Assembly: GCF_000308495.1 (NCBI RefSeq)
Contig: NZ_BAFU01000033.1
Location: forward strand, 1 to 64,000
Reading direction: 5' to 3'
Length of the DNA: 64,000 bases
Origin: Nocardia brevicatena NBRC 12119
GTDB taxonomy: Bacteria; Actinomycetota; Actinomycetes; Mycobacteriales; Mycobacteriaceae
Below are positions 36,524-46,620 of the stretch, in pieces; position 1 is the stretch's first letter, and each line of letters starts with the position of its first letter. A model generated the notes under the pieces. The model was not told the origin of the DNA. It did no database searches and was given only the letters and a program-made list of their open reading frames with translations. The position numbers were made by a program, and so were the translations under genes.

Positions 36524-39500
36524 GTGGCCGATCAAGAGCCGCTGGACACAACATCACAGGATGCCGATCAATTGCCGGAGCGAATCCGAGTTCATGCACT
36601 GGCCAAACGGCTGGGGGTGACGAGCAAACGGATCCTCGCCAAACTCAGCGAGTTGGGGGCCGAAGCCCGCAGTCCTCAGTCGAATGTGGACCGGTCGGTC
36701 GCCGAGACCGTCCGCGATTCGCTACGAACTCCGAATTTGATATCCCCGCCACCCGAGGCCGGCGAGTCGCCGGCGGCCACCGCGACGCCCGCGGGGGCGG
36801 AACCGGATGAGCGGTCCCGGGCCGCGGCGCCGGAACCCGGCGGAGGATCCGGGCGGGTACCGGAGAGCGCGACCGACGCGGAGACCCGCGGCTCGGCCGC
36901 GGATGGCGAGGTCGCGCCCGCCGAAGACGAATCCGCCGGTGCCTCCACGGAGGTTCGGGTCGGAGTCGGGTACGAGCCCCGGCCCGGTGGCGAGTCGACA
37001 TCCGCCGCGGCCTCCGAAACCGGGGCCGCCGAGGCGGCATCGCGGGCCATGGCGCACAGCACGCCCACCTTCACCGCTCTGTTCACCGCTCCGGCCGGTT
37101 TGTTCGCCGGCCCGGTGCCGGACGAGCCGACGGTCACCGAGCCGATCGTCTTCGAAACGGCCGTCGCCGCCCCGCTGTTCCTGCCCCCCGATGCCGCGGT
37201 CGCCGAAGAACTGCGCCGCCGCCGGCGCGCCGAGCGGGCCGTGGACCGGCCCGACGAGTCGGCCACCGACACGGACACCGAAGATGAAACCGACTCCGAG
37301 GGCGGGGGCGACGAGCAGACCGGTGGCGAGGAGCAGCCGCGCCGCCGCCGCCGGGGCCGGCGCGGGCGGGGGCGGGGTCGTGGCGAACAGCACGCCGACG
37401 CCGAGACCGGTATCGATCAGGAGGACGTGGTCACCGAGTCGGGTGAACGCGATGCGGACACCGACACCTCCGGTGAGCAGCCGGCCGAAACCACCGATAC
37501 CGAATCCGCGGAACAGGACGAGTCCGGCGATACCGAGTTCGGTGCGGATGCCGAGCAGAGCGAAGGCACCCCGAGCCGCCGGCGTCGCCGCCGCCGGCGC
37601 CGCAAGGCGGGCGAATCCGGTGAGACCGAACCCGCCGACGACGATCCGCCCAATACCGTCGTGCACGAGCGCGAACCGCGGAACAAGAGCCGCGGCCGCG
37701 TGGTCGTCGACGAAGTCCAGGGCATCTCGGGTTCCACCCGGTTGGAGGCCAAGCGTCAGCGTCGCCGCGACGGGCGCGAGGCGGGCCGGCGGCGGCCGCC
37801 GATCCTCACCGAATCGGAGTTCCTGGCCCGGCGCGAGTCGGTGGACCGCGTGATGGTGGTTCGGGAGAAAGCGTTCCCCGGGCATCCCACCGCTACCCAG
37901 GTCGCCGTGCTCGAGGACAACATCCTGGTGGAGCACTTCGTCACCAGCACCGGGTCGGCCTCGATGGTGGGCAATGTCTACCTCGGTAAGGTGCAGAACG
38001 TACTGCCCAGTATGGAGGCGGCGTTCGTCGATATCGGCCGTGGTCGCAACGGCGTGCTCTACGCCGGTGAGGTCGACTGGGAAGCCGCCGGGCTCGGCGG
38101 TAAGGAACGCAAGATCGAACAGGCGCTCAAACCCGGTGACCAGGTGCTGGTCCAGGTGAGCAAGGACCCGGTCGGACACAAGGGCGCCCGGCTCACCACC
38201 CAGATCAGCCTGGCCGGCCGCTTCCTGGTGTACGTACCGGGTGGCACCTCCACCGGTATCAGCCGCAAACTGCCCGATACCGAGCGCAAACGACTCAAGG
38301 AGATCCTGCGCGAGATCGTGCCCGACGACGCCGGGGTGATCATCCGCACCGCGGCCGAGGGGGTCAGCGAAACCGAGCTGATCCGCGATGTCGAGCGGTT
38401 GCAGACCACTTGGCGCAAGATCAAGGAGGCCTCCGAGAAGGATTCCGGCGCGCCGAAGACCCTCTACGAAGAGCCCGACCTGCTGGTCAAGGTCGTCCGC
38501 GACCTGTTCAACGAGGACTTCTCCGAACTCGTCATCGAGGGCGAACGCTCCTGGAGCACGGTGCAGAGCTATATCGGCACCGTCGCCCCGGATCTGTTGG
38601 ATCGGGTGAGCCGGCACGAGAACAACGGCGTCGACGTCTTCGAGGCCTACCGGATCGACGAGCAGTTGACCAAGGCACTCGACCGCAAGGTGTGGCTGCC
38701 GTCGGGCGGCACCCTGGTCATCGACCGCACCGAGGCGATGACGGTGATCGACGTCAACACCGGCAAGTTCACCGGTTCCGGCGGCGGCAACCTGGAGGAG
38801 ACCGTCACCCGCAACAACCTGGAGGCCGCCGAGGAGATCGTGCGGCAGATGCGCCTGCGCGATATCGGCGGCATGATCGTCGTCGACTTCATCGACATGG
38901 TGCTCGAATCCAACCGTGACCTGGTGCTGCGGCGGCTCACCGAAGCTCTGGGCCGCGACCGCACCCGCCACCAGGTATCCGAGGTGACCTCCCTCGGCCT
39001 GGTCCAGATGACCCGCAAGAAGCTGGGCACCGGCCTGGTGGAGGCGTTCTCCACCACCTGCGAGCACTGCCACGGCCGGGGCATCCTGGTGCACAGCTAT
39101 CCGGTGGAGCCCTCGTCCGCCGAGGACGGCGCCGGTCGGAGCCGGGAACCCGGTTCGCGTCGGCGCCGGGGTCGGGACAAGGCCCCGGCCATCGCGGCGC
39201 CCGCCGTGGTCGCCGCCGAATCCGCCGATGAGGACGCCGCCGTCAAGCGGGCGCATCCCGTCGCGCTGGCCATGGCCGCCCACCAGGCGGAGGAAACCAC
39301 CGAGCCGGTGGGGGCCGCGGAAGCGGTGGAGTCGGAGGCGGTCGTATCGGAAGCGATCGAGGCCGTGCGGGCCGGTGACACGGTGGCCGGGTCCGCACCG
39401 GAGAGCACCGCGGGCCGGTCCGTCTACGAACGCGTGGCCGAGGAGGCCATCGCCGCACCGGTGGGCGGCGGGGCGTCCGGCACCGCCGCGTCCAACGGTG

Positions 39501-40777
39501 TGTCCACCGAGAACGGTCGGCCTGCGCAGGATCGTCCCGAGGGTGAGGAACCGCCGCCACGGCCCCGGCGTCGTCGCCGAGTGGTACGTTCGGCCGCCGC
39601 GCCGGGTTCCACCGGAGGCCGTACGGCTGTTGTGGGAGCGGAGCCGGTGGCCGGGGGCGAATCAGGTGACGACTCGGCCGCCGCTGTCCCCGGGTCCGCT
39701 CCGCCCGCGACCGGTTCGGCCGCCGCTGTCACCGGTCCGGGTTCGACCACGGCCGGGTTCGCGCCGGTCGGCGACGACGCGGTTCCCGCCGCCGTCGAGG
39801 AGATTGCGCCCGCGGCCGAGCCGACCGGTACGGATCCGGCTTCGGCGGTACCGGGGTCGGCTCCACTGGCGACCGGTTCGGCTCCGACCGCGGCCGGTGC
39901 GGTGTCCGGCGAAGCCGATGCGACCGTGAGCGGTGTCGACGAGGCTCCGGCCGAGAGCGCTGCGACAACGGGCGAGAGCGGCGAGGAAGCGGCGGAAGCA
40001 GCCGCTGTATCGGGCGAGGCCGTCCGGGCGGCGGCGGAGGACACCGTGTCGGCGGAGACCGTTCAGGAATCGGCCGAGGGCGCGGCGGCTTCGGCGGTAC
40101 CGGGGTCGGCTCCGCTCGCGACCGGTTCGGCTCCGACCGAGACCGGCGTGGTTCCGCCCGAAACCGGTGCGCCGGCCGGCGGCGAGGCGACTTCGCCCGA
40201 GGCCGACTCGAGTGGTATCGGCGCAGCGGCCGGGTCCGGGGCCGGGGAACCCGCGATCCGTTCGGCGCGGCGCCGGGCGGCTCGTCCGGCGGCCGCACCG
40301 GACGCCGGCGGCGGCACCCCGGTGGTCATGAGCGCGGAGCCTGTCGGCCATGGCACGCCGGTATCGGCCGGTGAGCCGATCTCCGCCGCGGCCGAGCCGG
40401 CTTCCGCCGGTGGATCCTCGGGTGATACCGCCGCGGAAGCCGTAACCGCCGTCGAGCCCACCGATGGTCCCGCGGAAGCGGTGGCGCCTTCCGACGTGGC
40501 GGCCGCAGGGACGGAACCGGCGGGCTCGGACACCGTGGTTTCGGATGTAGAGGACATGACCGTTCGACCGTCGCGGCGCCGCCGGGTGGCCCGTTCGACC
40601 GCCGCGCCGACTCCGGACAGCAGCGGTGCGGTGTTCGTTCTGTCCGCGGGCGAGCATTCGACCGCTCCGACCGTCGACTTCACGGCCGATCCGGAACAGG
40701 TCGAACCGTCCGCGCACCGGACGCGCAGAAGGGGCGCCGGCCGGCCCGCGGGCCCACCGGCGGACGAGCAGAGCTGA
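36524..40777 (+). CDS. rne: Ribonuclease E/G
   Basis: 1,417 residues from GTG 36524 (GAGGAG 7 nt upstream). Residues ~15-66 (ERIRVHALAKRLGVTSKRIL) are an IF2-N-like domain, as in mycobacterial RNase E. Residues ~70-425 are acidic and Arg-rich low complexity. The catalytic core starts near 430 with an S1 domain (SMVGNVYLGKVQNVLPSME), continues to the magnesium-binding aspartate in TVIDVNTGKF (~743) and VVDFIDMV (~787), and ends with the zinc-link CEHCHGRG (~846). The C-terminal ~550 residues are Ala/Gly/Pro/Glu repeats, including SAVPGSAPLATGSAPT twice, interspersed with basic RRRRRVVRSAAAP patches. It is the core endoribonuclease of mRNA decay and rRNA maturation. Confidence 0.95.
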   Translation: MADQEPLDTTSQDADQLPERIRVHALAKRLGVTSKRILAKLSELGAEARSPQSNVDRSVAETVRDSLRTPNLISPPPEAGESPAATATPAGAEPDERSRAAAPEPGGGSGRVPESATDAETRGSAADGEVAPAEDESAGASTEVRVGVGYEPRPGGESTSAAASETGAAEAASRAMAHSTPTFTALFTAPAGLFAGPVPDEPTVTEPIVFETAVAAPLFLPPDAAVAEELRRRRRAERAVDRPDESATDTDTEDETDSEGGGDEQTGGEEQPRRRRRGRRGRGRGRGEQHADAETGIDQEDVVTESGERDADTDTSGEQPAETTDTESAEQDESGDTEFGADAEQSEGTPSRRRRRRRRRKAGESGETEPADDDPPNTVVHEREPRNKSRGRVVVDEVQGISGSTRLEAKRQRRRDGREAGRRRPPILTESEFLARRESVDRVMVVREKAFPGHPTATQVAVLEDNILVEHFVTSTGSASMVGNVYLGKVQNVLPSMEAAFVDIGRGRNGVLYAGEVDWEAAGLGGKERKIEQALKPGDQVLVQVSKDPVGHKGARLTTQISLAGRFLVYVPGGTSTGISRKLPDTERKRLKEILREIVPDDAGVIIRTAAEGVSETELIRDVERLQTTWRKIKEASEKDSGAPKTLYEEPDLLVKVVRDLFNEDFSELVIEGERSWSTVQSYIGTVAPDLLDRVSRHENNGVDVFEAYRIDEQLTKALDRKVWLPSGGTLVIDRTEAMTVIDVNTGKFTGSGGGNLEETVTRNNLEAAEEIVRQMRLRDIGGMIVVDFIDMVLESNRDLVLRRLTEALGRDRTRHQVSEVTSLGLVQMTRKKLGTGLVEAFSTTCEHCHGRGILVHSYPVEPSSAEDGAGRSREPGSRRRRGRDKAPAIAAPAVVAAESADEDAAVKRAHPVALAMAAHQAEETTEPVGAAEAVESEAVVSEAIEAVRAGDTVAGSAPESTAGRSVYERVAEEAIAAPVGGGASGTAASNGVSTENGRPAQDRPEGEEPPPRPRRRRRVVRSAAAPGSTGGRTAVVGAEPVAGGESGDDSAAAVPGSAPPATGSAAAVTGPGSTTAGFAPVGDDAVPAAVEEIAPAAEPTGTDPASAVPGSAPLATGSAPTAAGAVSGEADATVSGVDEAPAESAATTGESGEEAAEAAAVSGEAVRAAAEDTVSAETVQESAEGAAASAVPGSAPLATGSAPTETGVVPPETGAPAGGEATSPEADSSGIGAAAGSGAGEPAIRSARRRAARPAAAPDAGGGTPVVMSAEPVGHGTPVSAGEPISAAAEPASAGGSSGDTAAEAVTAVEPTDGPAEAVAPSDVAAAGTEPAGSDTVVSDVEDMTVRPSRRRRVARSTAAPTPDSSGAVFVLSAGEHSTAPTVDFTADPEQVEPSAHRTRRRGAGRPAGPPADEQS

Positions 40778-40799
40778 TTCGCTCGGAATCCTGTGTTGA

Positions 40800-40834
40800 G
40801 AAACGAGACCCTCGTCACTCGAGGGTCTCGTTTC
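40800..40834 (+). terminator. Intrinsic terminator after rne
   Basis: A perfect 15-bp stem (GAAACGAGACCCTCG, 40800-40814, with 40820-40834) has a 5-nt loop and a T-rich 3' side (GTTTCTTC). It is the clearest rho-independent terminator in the window. Confidence 0.85.
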
Positions 40835-40889
40835 TTCATCGGAGTCGCTTCTCGGCGCGTGTCCGTATTCCGGGACCGGGGGGACCGGT

Positions 40890-40919
40890 TTGGAGGCGTA
40901 CACCCGCGTCCTGTAATCT
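40890..40919 (+). promoter_or_regulatory. Candidate promoter of rplU-rpmA
   Basis: TTGGAG (40890-40895), an 18-nt spacer and TAATCT (40914-40919) lie between the rne terminator and rplU. They imply a ~170-nt 5' leader. No other gene lies in 40835-41097. Confidence 0.5.
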
Positions 40920-41097
40920 TGGTCAGTCGCTGCCCGGCGACAGCGGTGTGCTGTTCCGTGGCCGGTTCCCGATACCGAGAGCCACCAGGCGCTGAGGCGG
41001 CGGTGATTACCAGACCAGTCGTACGGCGGTTTCCGGCGCAGCCGGGCTTCCGCCGTGAGCGAGTGCCGAGCAATAGAGGAAGAAGGGCAGCCGACCG

Positions 41098-41409
41098 ATG
41101 GCAACGTACGCGATCGTCAAGACCGGCGGAAAGCAGTACAAGGTCGCGGTCGGTGACCTGGTGAAGGTCGAGAAGATCGAGGGTGAGCCGGGCACTTCCG
41201 TCGCCCTGGCGCCGGTGCTGGTCGTCGACGGCGCCGAGCTGACCACCGATGCGGACAAGCTGGCGAAGGTATCGGTGTCGGCCGAGGTGGTCGAGCAGAC
41301 CAAGGGCCCGAAGATCCGGATCCACAAGTTCAAGAACAAGACCGGCTACCACAAGCGCCAGGGTCACCGTCAGCCGCTGACGGTCCTGAAGGTCACCGGC
41401 ATCAAGTAA
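41098..41409 (+). CDS. rplU: 50S ribosomal protein L21
   Basis: 103 residues, full length. It opens with [31 protein letters not shown] and ends [21 protein letters not shown], both diagnostic of bL21, which binds 23S rRNA. GAGGAAGAAGG lies 9 nt before ATG 41098. It is first in the rplU-rpmA pair, 43 nt before rpmA. Confidence 0.98.
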   Translation: MATYAIVKTGGKQYKVAVGDLVKVEKIEGEPGTSVALAPVLVVDGAELTTDADKLAKVSVSAEVVEQTKGPKIRIHKFKNKTGYHKRQGHRQPLTVLKVTGIK

Positions 41410-41452
41410 CGACCCGCAGGGCTTCGCAGCCCGCGCTGAAGGAGTATCAGCA

Positions 41453-41719
41453 ATGGCACATAAGAAGGGTGCGTCCAGCTCCCGGAACGGCCGCGATTCC
41501 AATTCCAAGCGGCTCGGCGTGAAGCGCTTCGGCGGGCAGACCGTCAAGGCGGGCGAGATCCTGGTGCGGCAGCGCGGCACCCACTTCCACCCCGGCGTGA
41601 ACGTCGGCCGCGGCGGCGATGACACGCTGTTCGCGCTGGCCGCGGGCGCTGTCGAATTCGGCAGCAAGCGTGGCCGCAAGACCGTCAACATCGTGGTTCC
41701 GGAGCCGGTCGAAGCCTGA
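41453..41719 (+). CDS. rpmA: 50S ribosomal protein L27
   Basis: 88 residues. [29 protein letters not shown] is the canonical bL27 N-terminus, whose tail reaches the peptidyl-transferase centre; there is no Firmicutes-type cleavable extension. AAGGAG is upstream. An intrinsic terminator follows, so most transcripts probably end here before obg. Confidence 0.98.
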   Translation: MAHKKGASSSRNGRDSNSKRLGVKRFGGQTVKAGEILVRQRGTHFHPGVNVGRGGDDTLFALAAGAVEFGSKRGRKTVNIVVPEPVEA

Positions 41720-41743
41720 CCGGCCGACGACTTCACCACAGCC

Positions 41744-41777
41744 AGCGGGTCAGGGTGCACTACCCTGGCCCGCTTTT
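41744..41777 (+). terminator. Intrinsic terminator after rpmA
   Basis: A 13-bp stem (AGCGGGTCAGGGT, 41744-41756, with 41762-41774, one G-U pair) has a 5-nt loop and a TTTT tail. Confidence 0.85.
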
Positions 41778-41863
41778 CGCGTTCGCGCCCCGATGGATCG
41801 GGAGTCTCTCGCCCACAGCGGCGGTCTGCCCGACCCCACACCCAGAGGAGGATGATTCGGCGT

Positions 41864-43324
41864 ATGGCCAAGTTCATCGACCGTGTCGTGCTTCATGTGC
41901 GTGCCGGGAAGGGCGGGCACGGGTGCTCCTCGGTGCACCGGGAGAAGTTCAAACCGCTCGGTGGGCCCGACGGCGGCAACGGTGGCCGTGGCGGCGATGT
42001 GGTGTTGGAGGTGGACGCCAATGTGCACACCCTGCTCGACTTCCACTTCCATCCGCACGCCAAGGCAGGTAACGGCCGCCCGGGCGAAGGCGGGAACCGG
42101 GACGGTAAACAGGGCAACGATCTGCTGCTGAAGGTGCCCGACGGCACCGTCGTTCTCGACTCCGACGGGGCGGTCCTGATGGACCTGGTGGGGGTCGGCA
42201 ACCGTTTCGTGGTGGCCCATGGCGGTCGCGGCGGGCTCGGCAATGCCGCGCTGGTGTCCAAGGCGCGCAAGGCGCCCGGTTTCGCACTGCTCGGCGAGGA
42301 GGGCGAGGAACGCGATGTGGTCCTCGAGCTGAAGTCCGTGGCCGATGTCGGCCTGGTCGGTTTCCCCTCGGCGGGCAAGTCCTCGCTGGTGTCGGTGCTG
42401 TCGGCGGCCAAGCCGAAGATCGCCGACTATCCGTTCACCACGCTCGTGCCGCACCTCGGCGTGGTGGTCGCCGGGGACACCACTTTCACCGTCGCCGACG
42501 TTCCCGGTCTGATCCCCGGTGCGAGCGAAGGCCGCGGCCTCGGCCTGGACTTCCTGCGGCATCTGGAGCGCTGCGCGGTTCTCGCTCATGTCGTCGACTG
42601 CGCGACCCTGGAACCCGGCCGGGACCCCGTCTCCGACGTGGACGCCCTCGAGGCCGAGCTCGCCGCCTACAAACCGGCCCTGAGTGCCGACTCCGAACTG
42701 GGTGAGCTCGCAGACCGTCCCCGCGTGGTGATCCTCAACAAAACCGACGTGCCCGACGCCGCGGAATTCGCCGAGCTGGTGCGGCCCGAATTCGCCGCAC
42801 GCGGCTGGCCGGTTTTCGAGATATCGGCGGTGAGCCGCGCCGGTCTGCGCCCACTGACCTTCGCGCTGGCCGAGATGGTCCGAACCTACCGCGACGAACA
42901 TCCCAAGGCCGCACCGATTCGGCCGGTCATCCGCCCGGTCGCGGTGGGCGACAGCGGTTTCAGCGTGCTCCCCGACCCCGACGAGCCGGGTGGTTTCATC
43001 GTCCGCGGTGCCCGCCCCGAACGGTGGGTGCGGCAGACCCAGTTCGACAACGACGAGGCCGTCGGATACCTGGCCGACCGTCTGGCCCGCCTCGGCGTCG
43101 AGGACGAACTGGTGCGTCTGGGCGCCGAACCGGGCGCGTCGGTGACCATCGGGGACGTCACCTTCGACTGGGAACCGCAGATCGCGGCGGGCGTCGATAT
43201 CGTGCCCACCGGCCGCGGCACCGATATCCGGTTGGAGCAGACCGACCGAGTGAGCGCCGCGGAACGCAAACACGCCTCGAGGGTGCGGCGTGGTCTGATA
43301 ACCGATGAGGAAGACGGAGAGTAG
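41864..43324 (+). CDS. obg: GTPase Obg/CgtA
   Basis: 486 residues. The glycine-rich Obg fold is at ~1-160 ([34 protein letters not shown]). The G domain follows with P-loop [10 protein letters not shown] (~166-175), switch [23 protein letters not shown] and NKTD. The actinobacterial C-terminal OCT domain follows ([37 protein letters not shown], cited as separate blocks: [13 protein letters not shown] and [16 protein letters not shown]). It is an essential ribosome-assembly and stress GTPase. ATG 41864 is preferred (AGAGGAGG 12 nt upstream); ATG 41852 lies too close to that sequence. Confidence 0.95.
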   Translation: MAKFIDRVVLHVRAGKGGHGCSSVHREKFKPLGGPDGGNGGRGGDVVLEVDANVHTLLDFHFHPHAKAGNGRPGEGGNRDGKQGNDLLLKVPDGTVVLDSDGAVLMDLVGVGNRFVVAHGGRGGLGNAALVSKARKAPGFALLGEEGEERDVVLELKSVADVGLVGFPSAGKSSLVSVLSAAKPKIADYPFTTLVPHLGVVVAGDTTFTVADVPGLIPGASEGRGLGLDFLRHLERCAVLAHVVDCATLEPGRDPVSDVDALEAELAAYKPALSADSELGELADRPRVVILNKTDVPDAAEFAELVRPEFAARGWPVFEISAVSRAGLRPLTFALAEMVRTYRDEHPKAAPIRPVIRPVAVGDSGFSVLPDPDEPGGFIVRGARPERWVRQTQFDNDEAVGYLADRLARLGVEDELVRLGAEPGASVTIGDVTFDWEPQIAAGVDIVPTGRGTDIRLEQTDRVSAAERKHASRVRRGLITDEEDGE

Positions 43325-43360
43325 GCAGGTGAAACGCACCCGCGAAGCAGGGGACCGGCC

Positions 43361-44479
43361 GTGACCGGGACCCAGGAGCTCAGTGTCGCCCGGCAGGCCG
43401 TCGCCGGGGCGCGTCGAGTAGTGGTGAAGATCGGTTCGTCCGCGCTCACCAGCCTGAAAGGCGGCCTGGATCATGCCCGCCTGGACTGGCTCGTCGACGC
43501 GGTGGAGGCCCGGATGCGGGCGGGCTCGGATGTGGTGGTGGTGTCCTCCGGTGCGATCGGCGCGGGCCTGGCCCCCCTCGGTCTCAGCCGCCGCCCCCGC
43601 GATCTGGCCACCAAACAGGCCGCGGCCAGCGTCGGGCAGCTGGCGCTCGCGCACGCCTGGGGCACCTCGTTCGCCCGCTACGGTCGTACGGTCGGGCAGG
43701 TCCTGCTCAGCGCCGACGATTTCGCCCGGCGGGAACACCATCGCAACGCCCAACGCACCCTCGACCGGCTCCGTTCGCTCGGCGCCGTCGCCGTGGTGAA
43801 CGAGAACGACACCGTCGCCACCGAGGAGATCCGTTTCGGCGACAACGACCGGTTGGCGGCGCTCGTCGCCCACCTCGTCGGCGCCGATGCGCTGATCCTG
43901 CTCTCCGATGTGGAGGGCCTCTACGACGGAGACCCCCGTAAGGGTGACGCGAACTTCATCCCCGAGGTCCGTTCCAGCGCCGATCTCGACGGGGTGATCG
44001 CCGGCAGCGGCGGTGTCCTCGGTACCGGCGGTATGGCATCCAAGCTGTCCGCCGCGCGGCTGGCCGCCGACGCCGGCGTCCCGGTGCTGCTCGCCGCGGC
44101 CTCCGCCGCCGCCACCGCCTTGAGCAGTGGCACCGTGGGTACGGCGTTCGCGGCCCGTTCGGTTCGATTGTCCGCGCGTAAGTTCTGGGTTCGGCACGCG
44201 GCCGACAGCCGGGGGGCCGTTCAGATCGATGACGGTGCCGTCGCCGCCGTCGCCAACTGCCGCCGATCCCTGCTCGCGGCGGGTATCACCGGTGTTCGTG
44301 GCCGTTTCCACGGTGGGGATGTCGTCGATCTCATCGCCCCGGACGGTCGCCTTGTCGCCCGGGGAGTGGTCGAATACGACGCGGACGAGCTGTCGACCAT
44401 GCTCGGGCGGTCCACCGCCGAACTCCCGGATACCTTGCAGCGTCCGGTGATCCACGCCGACGACCTGGTCAAGGTGTAG
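43361..44479 (+). CDS. proB: Glutamate 5-kinase
   Basis: 372 residues. The kinase domain has [49 protein letters not shown] and [14 protein letters not shown]. The C-terminal PUA domain (~285-365) is present. It makes gamma-glutamyl phosphate, the first step of proline synthesis, and is feedback-inhibited by proline in the family. GTG 43361 begins 36 nt after the obg stop, in the conserved obg-proB order. The second enzyme, proA, is not in the window. Confidence 0.96.
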   Translation: MTGTQELSVARQAVAGARRVVVKIGSSALTSLKGGLDHARLDWLVDAVEARMRAGSDVVVVSSGAIGAGLAPLGLSRRPRDLATKQAAASVGQLALAHAWGTSFARYGRTVGQVLLSADDFARREHHRNAQRTLDRLRSLGAVAVVNENDTVATEEIRFGDNDRLAALVAHLVGADALILLSDVEGLYDGDPRKGDANFIPEVRSSADLDGVIAGSGGVLGTGGMASKLSAARLAADAGVPVLLAAASAAATALSSGTVGTAFAARSVRLSARKFWVRHAADSRGAVQIDDGAVAAVANCRRSLLAAGITGVRGRFHGGDVVDLIAPDGRLVARGVVEYDADELSTMLGRSTAELPDTLQRPVIHADDLVKV

Positions 44480-44600
44480 TACCGGCCGATCGGTGAGAGT
44501 GGCCCGGATTCGGGTGTGGAGCCGTGCGTCCGGCACATCGAAGGGTCGTGGTGGGAGCGCCGCCGTATGCGCCTTGCGACCGGACGGTGTCGACTGTGTG

Positions 44601-45557
44601 TCAGCCGGCCGGGGTGATTTCGAGCGCTTCGACGGCGGCGCGGGCGGCGGCGGCAACCAGAGCGTTGTCCGGTTCGGCATCCTGCTCGGATTTGGTGGTG
44701 AGCACGGTGATGACGACCGGGGCTCGTCCCGGGGGCCAGGCGATGGCGACGTCGAGCGCGGAACCGTAGGCGGGACTCCCGGTCTTGTTGCCGACGGTCC
44801 AGTCGGCGGGCAGGCCGGCACGAATGCGGTTGCCGCCGGTTGTACTGGCAACGAGCCATGAGGTCAGTTGCGCGCGCTCGGGTTCGGCGAGACTGTCGCC
44901 GACGACGAGCGTGCGATAGTCGGCGGCCAGCGCCGCGGGTGTGGTGGTGTCGCGCTCGTCGCCGGGAATCGCGGTGTTCAGTTCGGTTTCCCAGCGGTCC
45001 AGTCGCGAGATGTTGTCGCCGAGGGTGCGGAGGAACGCGGTGAAGCCCGCGGGACCGCCGAGAAGTTTCAGAATCTGGTTGCCGGCGGTGTTATCGGACA
45101 CCGTGATGGCGGCATCGCACAGGGCGGCGACCGTCATACCGGTATCGGCGTGCTTCTCGGTCACCGGAGAGTTCTCGACGAGGTCGGTACGCGGATAGTG
45201 GATCGTCCGGTCGAAGAACCCCGACGACAGGGGGTGCTCGTGCAGCAGGGCGCCGCAGGCGAGGCCCTTGAATGTGGAGGCCATCGGGAACCGTTCACCG
45301 TCACGATAGGCAACGCTGTGGCCGTCGGCGGTGTCGATCGCGAATAGGCCCAGCCGTGCGCCGTGTTCTGCCTCCAGATCGGTGAACGTCCGGTTCGCAA
45401 CGACCTGAGCGGTAGCATCCGCCGAGTCCGTCGCGACCGTGGTGCCGGTGTGGGAACCGCACGCCGTAGCAGCCGAGAGCGTGGATACCGCCAGTGCGGC
45501 GGCGGCGAATCGACGGCGGTCGAAGGGGATGAGCCGAGCGAGTGCGGAGAAATTCAC
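44601..45557 (-). CDS. bla: Class A beta-lactamase
   Basis: 318 residues. All class A motifs are in order: S94-T-F-K97 (Ambler S70xxK), S154-D-N156 (SDN130), E190xxLN (E166) and K258-T-G (KTG234). The N-terminus has a basic region and a hydrophobic stretch ending ATAC near residue 33, so it is exported and may be a lipoprotein or Tat/Sec substrate. It resembles the chromosomal FAR/AST-type enzymes of Nocardia that hydrolyse penicillins. GTG 45557 is the start. No adjacent regulator is recognised, and the divergent 144-bp upstream space shows no clear promoter. Confidence 0.93.
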   Translation of the reverse strand: MNFSALARLIPFDRRRFAAAALAVSTLSAATACGSHTGTTVATDSADATAQVVANRTFTDLEAEHGARLGLFAIDTADGHSVAYRDGERFPMASTFKGLACGALLHEHPLSSGFFDRTIHYPRTDLVENSPVTEKHADTGMTVAALCDAAITVSDNTAGNQILKLLGGPAGFTAFLRTLGDNISRLDRWETELNTAIPGDERDTTTPAALAADYRTLVVGDSLAEPERAQLTSWLVASTTGGNRIRAGLPADWTVGNKTGSPAYGSALDVAIAWPPGRAPVVITVLTTKSEQDAEPDNALVAAAARAAVEALEITPAG

Positions 45558-45701
45558 CGCTACAGCACATCATCACCTCGGCGGGCGAGGCCAATACCCA
45601 ATCTCCCCGCGAACGAGTCGGGATTAGTATCGCCGCAGGTCACGCTAGGCAAATGCACCTGACGGGCACGGCTCGGTCCGGTAAGGCGCAGGGCATGGCG
45701 T

Positions 45702-46538
45702 TCATGACGAGGCGGAGGCCGCGGCCGGTCGGCTCAGGGTTCGGGTGTGAACCGGCTTGGCGCGGGCGGTCCACCGACCCCGGTCGTGGCCGACCTCGAC
45801 GGGGTGGGCGAAGGCGGTGGTGACATGGTCGGTGGTGATGGTGTCACGGGCCGGACCGGCGGCCACGGTGCGGCCGTCGGCGATGAGCAGCGCGTGGGTC
45901 GTGGTGCTCGGCAGCTCCTCCAAATGATGGGTGACCAGGATGGAGGCGACGTCCGGGTGGGTTTCGTCGAGGGTGTCGACGGTTTCCAGAAGCTGTTCGC
46001 GCGCGGCGACGTCCAGGCCGGTTGTCGGCTCGTCGAACAGCAGTAGTCGCGGTTCGGAGATGAGCGCCTGTGCGATCAGGCTGCGACCGCGCTCACCCTG
46101 GGAGAGGGTGGGCCAGAGGGCATCGGCCTTACCGGACAGGCCGACCGTCGCGATCATGTCGTCGGCGCGGCGGAGTTCGTCCGGAGAGGGGGTCCAGCGC
46201 ATCGGGGTGTCGATTGTCGCGGTAATGCCGGTGAGCACCACCTCGCGCACGCTCAGCGGTGTCCGCAGCGGGTGGCGCGGATTGACATGGCCGATATCGC
46301 GGCGCAGCCGTTGCAGCTCGACGCGGCCCAGCTGTTGGCCGAGCACGCGAACCGTACCGGAGGTGGGGAACGTGACGGCGCCGCAGAAGCCGAGCAGAGT
46401 GCTCTTTCCCGCCCCGTTCGGACCGAGCAGCGCCCAGTGTTCCCCGGCGCGCACGGTGAGGGAGATGCCGTGGACGATCTGTTTGCCCTCGCGGCGAAAC
46501 GTCACATCGGTCAGTTCCAGCACCGGTTCGTTGCTCAC
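45702..46538 (-). CDS. ABC transporter ATP-binding protein
   Basis: 278 residues. Walker A GPNGAGKSTLL (~38-48), signature LSQGERGRSLIAQAL, Walker B LLLFDEPTTGLD and the switch His in ILVTHHLEEL are all intact. The layout (ATPase alone, HVNPRHPLRTPLSVREVVLTG) resembles the standalone YlmA/ModF-like ATPases. No permease is adjacent, so the partner and substrate are unknown; a non-transport role is possible. GTG 46538 has AAGGAG 9 nt upstream. The GntR gene 82 bp away is transcribed in the same direction before it. Confidence 0.85.
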   Translation of the reverse strand: MSNEPVLELTDVTFRREGKQIVHGISLTVRAGEHWALLGPNGAGKSTLLGFCGAVTFPTSGTVRVLGQQLGRVELQRLRRDIGHVNPRHPLRTPLSVREVVLTGITATIDTPMRWTPSPDELRRADDMIATVGLSGKADALWPTLSQGERGRSLIAQALISEPRLLLFDEPTTGLDVAAREQLLETVDTLDETHPDVASILVTHHLEELPSTTTHALLIADGRTVAAGPARDTITTDHVTTAFAHPVEVGHDRGRWTARAKPVHTRTLSRPAAASASS

Positions 46539-46620
46539 GGATATATCTCCTTCGGGGTGTCCGGTGTCCCGAACGCGCGGGGGCGCTCGATACGAGGTCG
46601 GATGGGGTCGGGCGCGCCGC

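Noticed and set aside
36722-39283. Long frame opposite rne
   Set aside because: Mirror of the biased Ala/Glu/Arg codons of RNase E; no motif of its own.
39660-40290. Repeat array resembling CRISPR in the rne tail
   Set aside because: Repeats are in-frame protein repeats without unique spacers of constant length.
41750-44851. 1,033-codon frame opposite obg and proB
   Set aside because: Antisense shadow of two conserved genes; composition is not protein-like.
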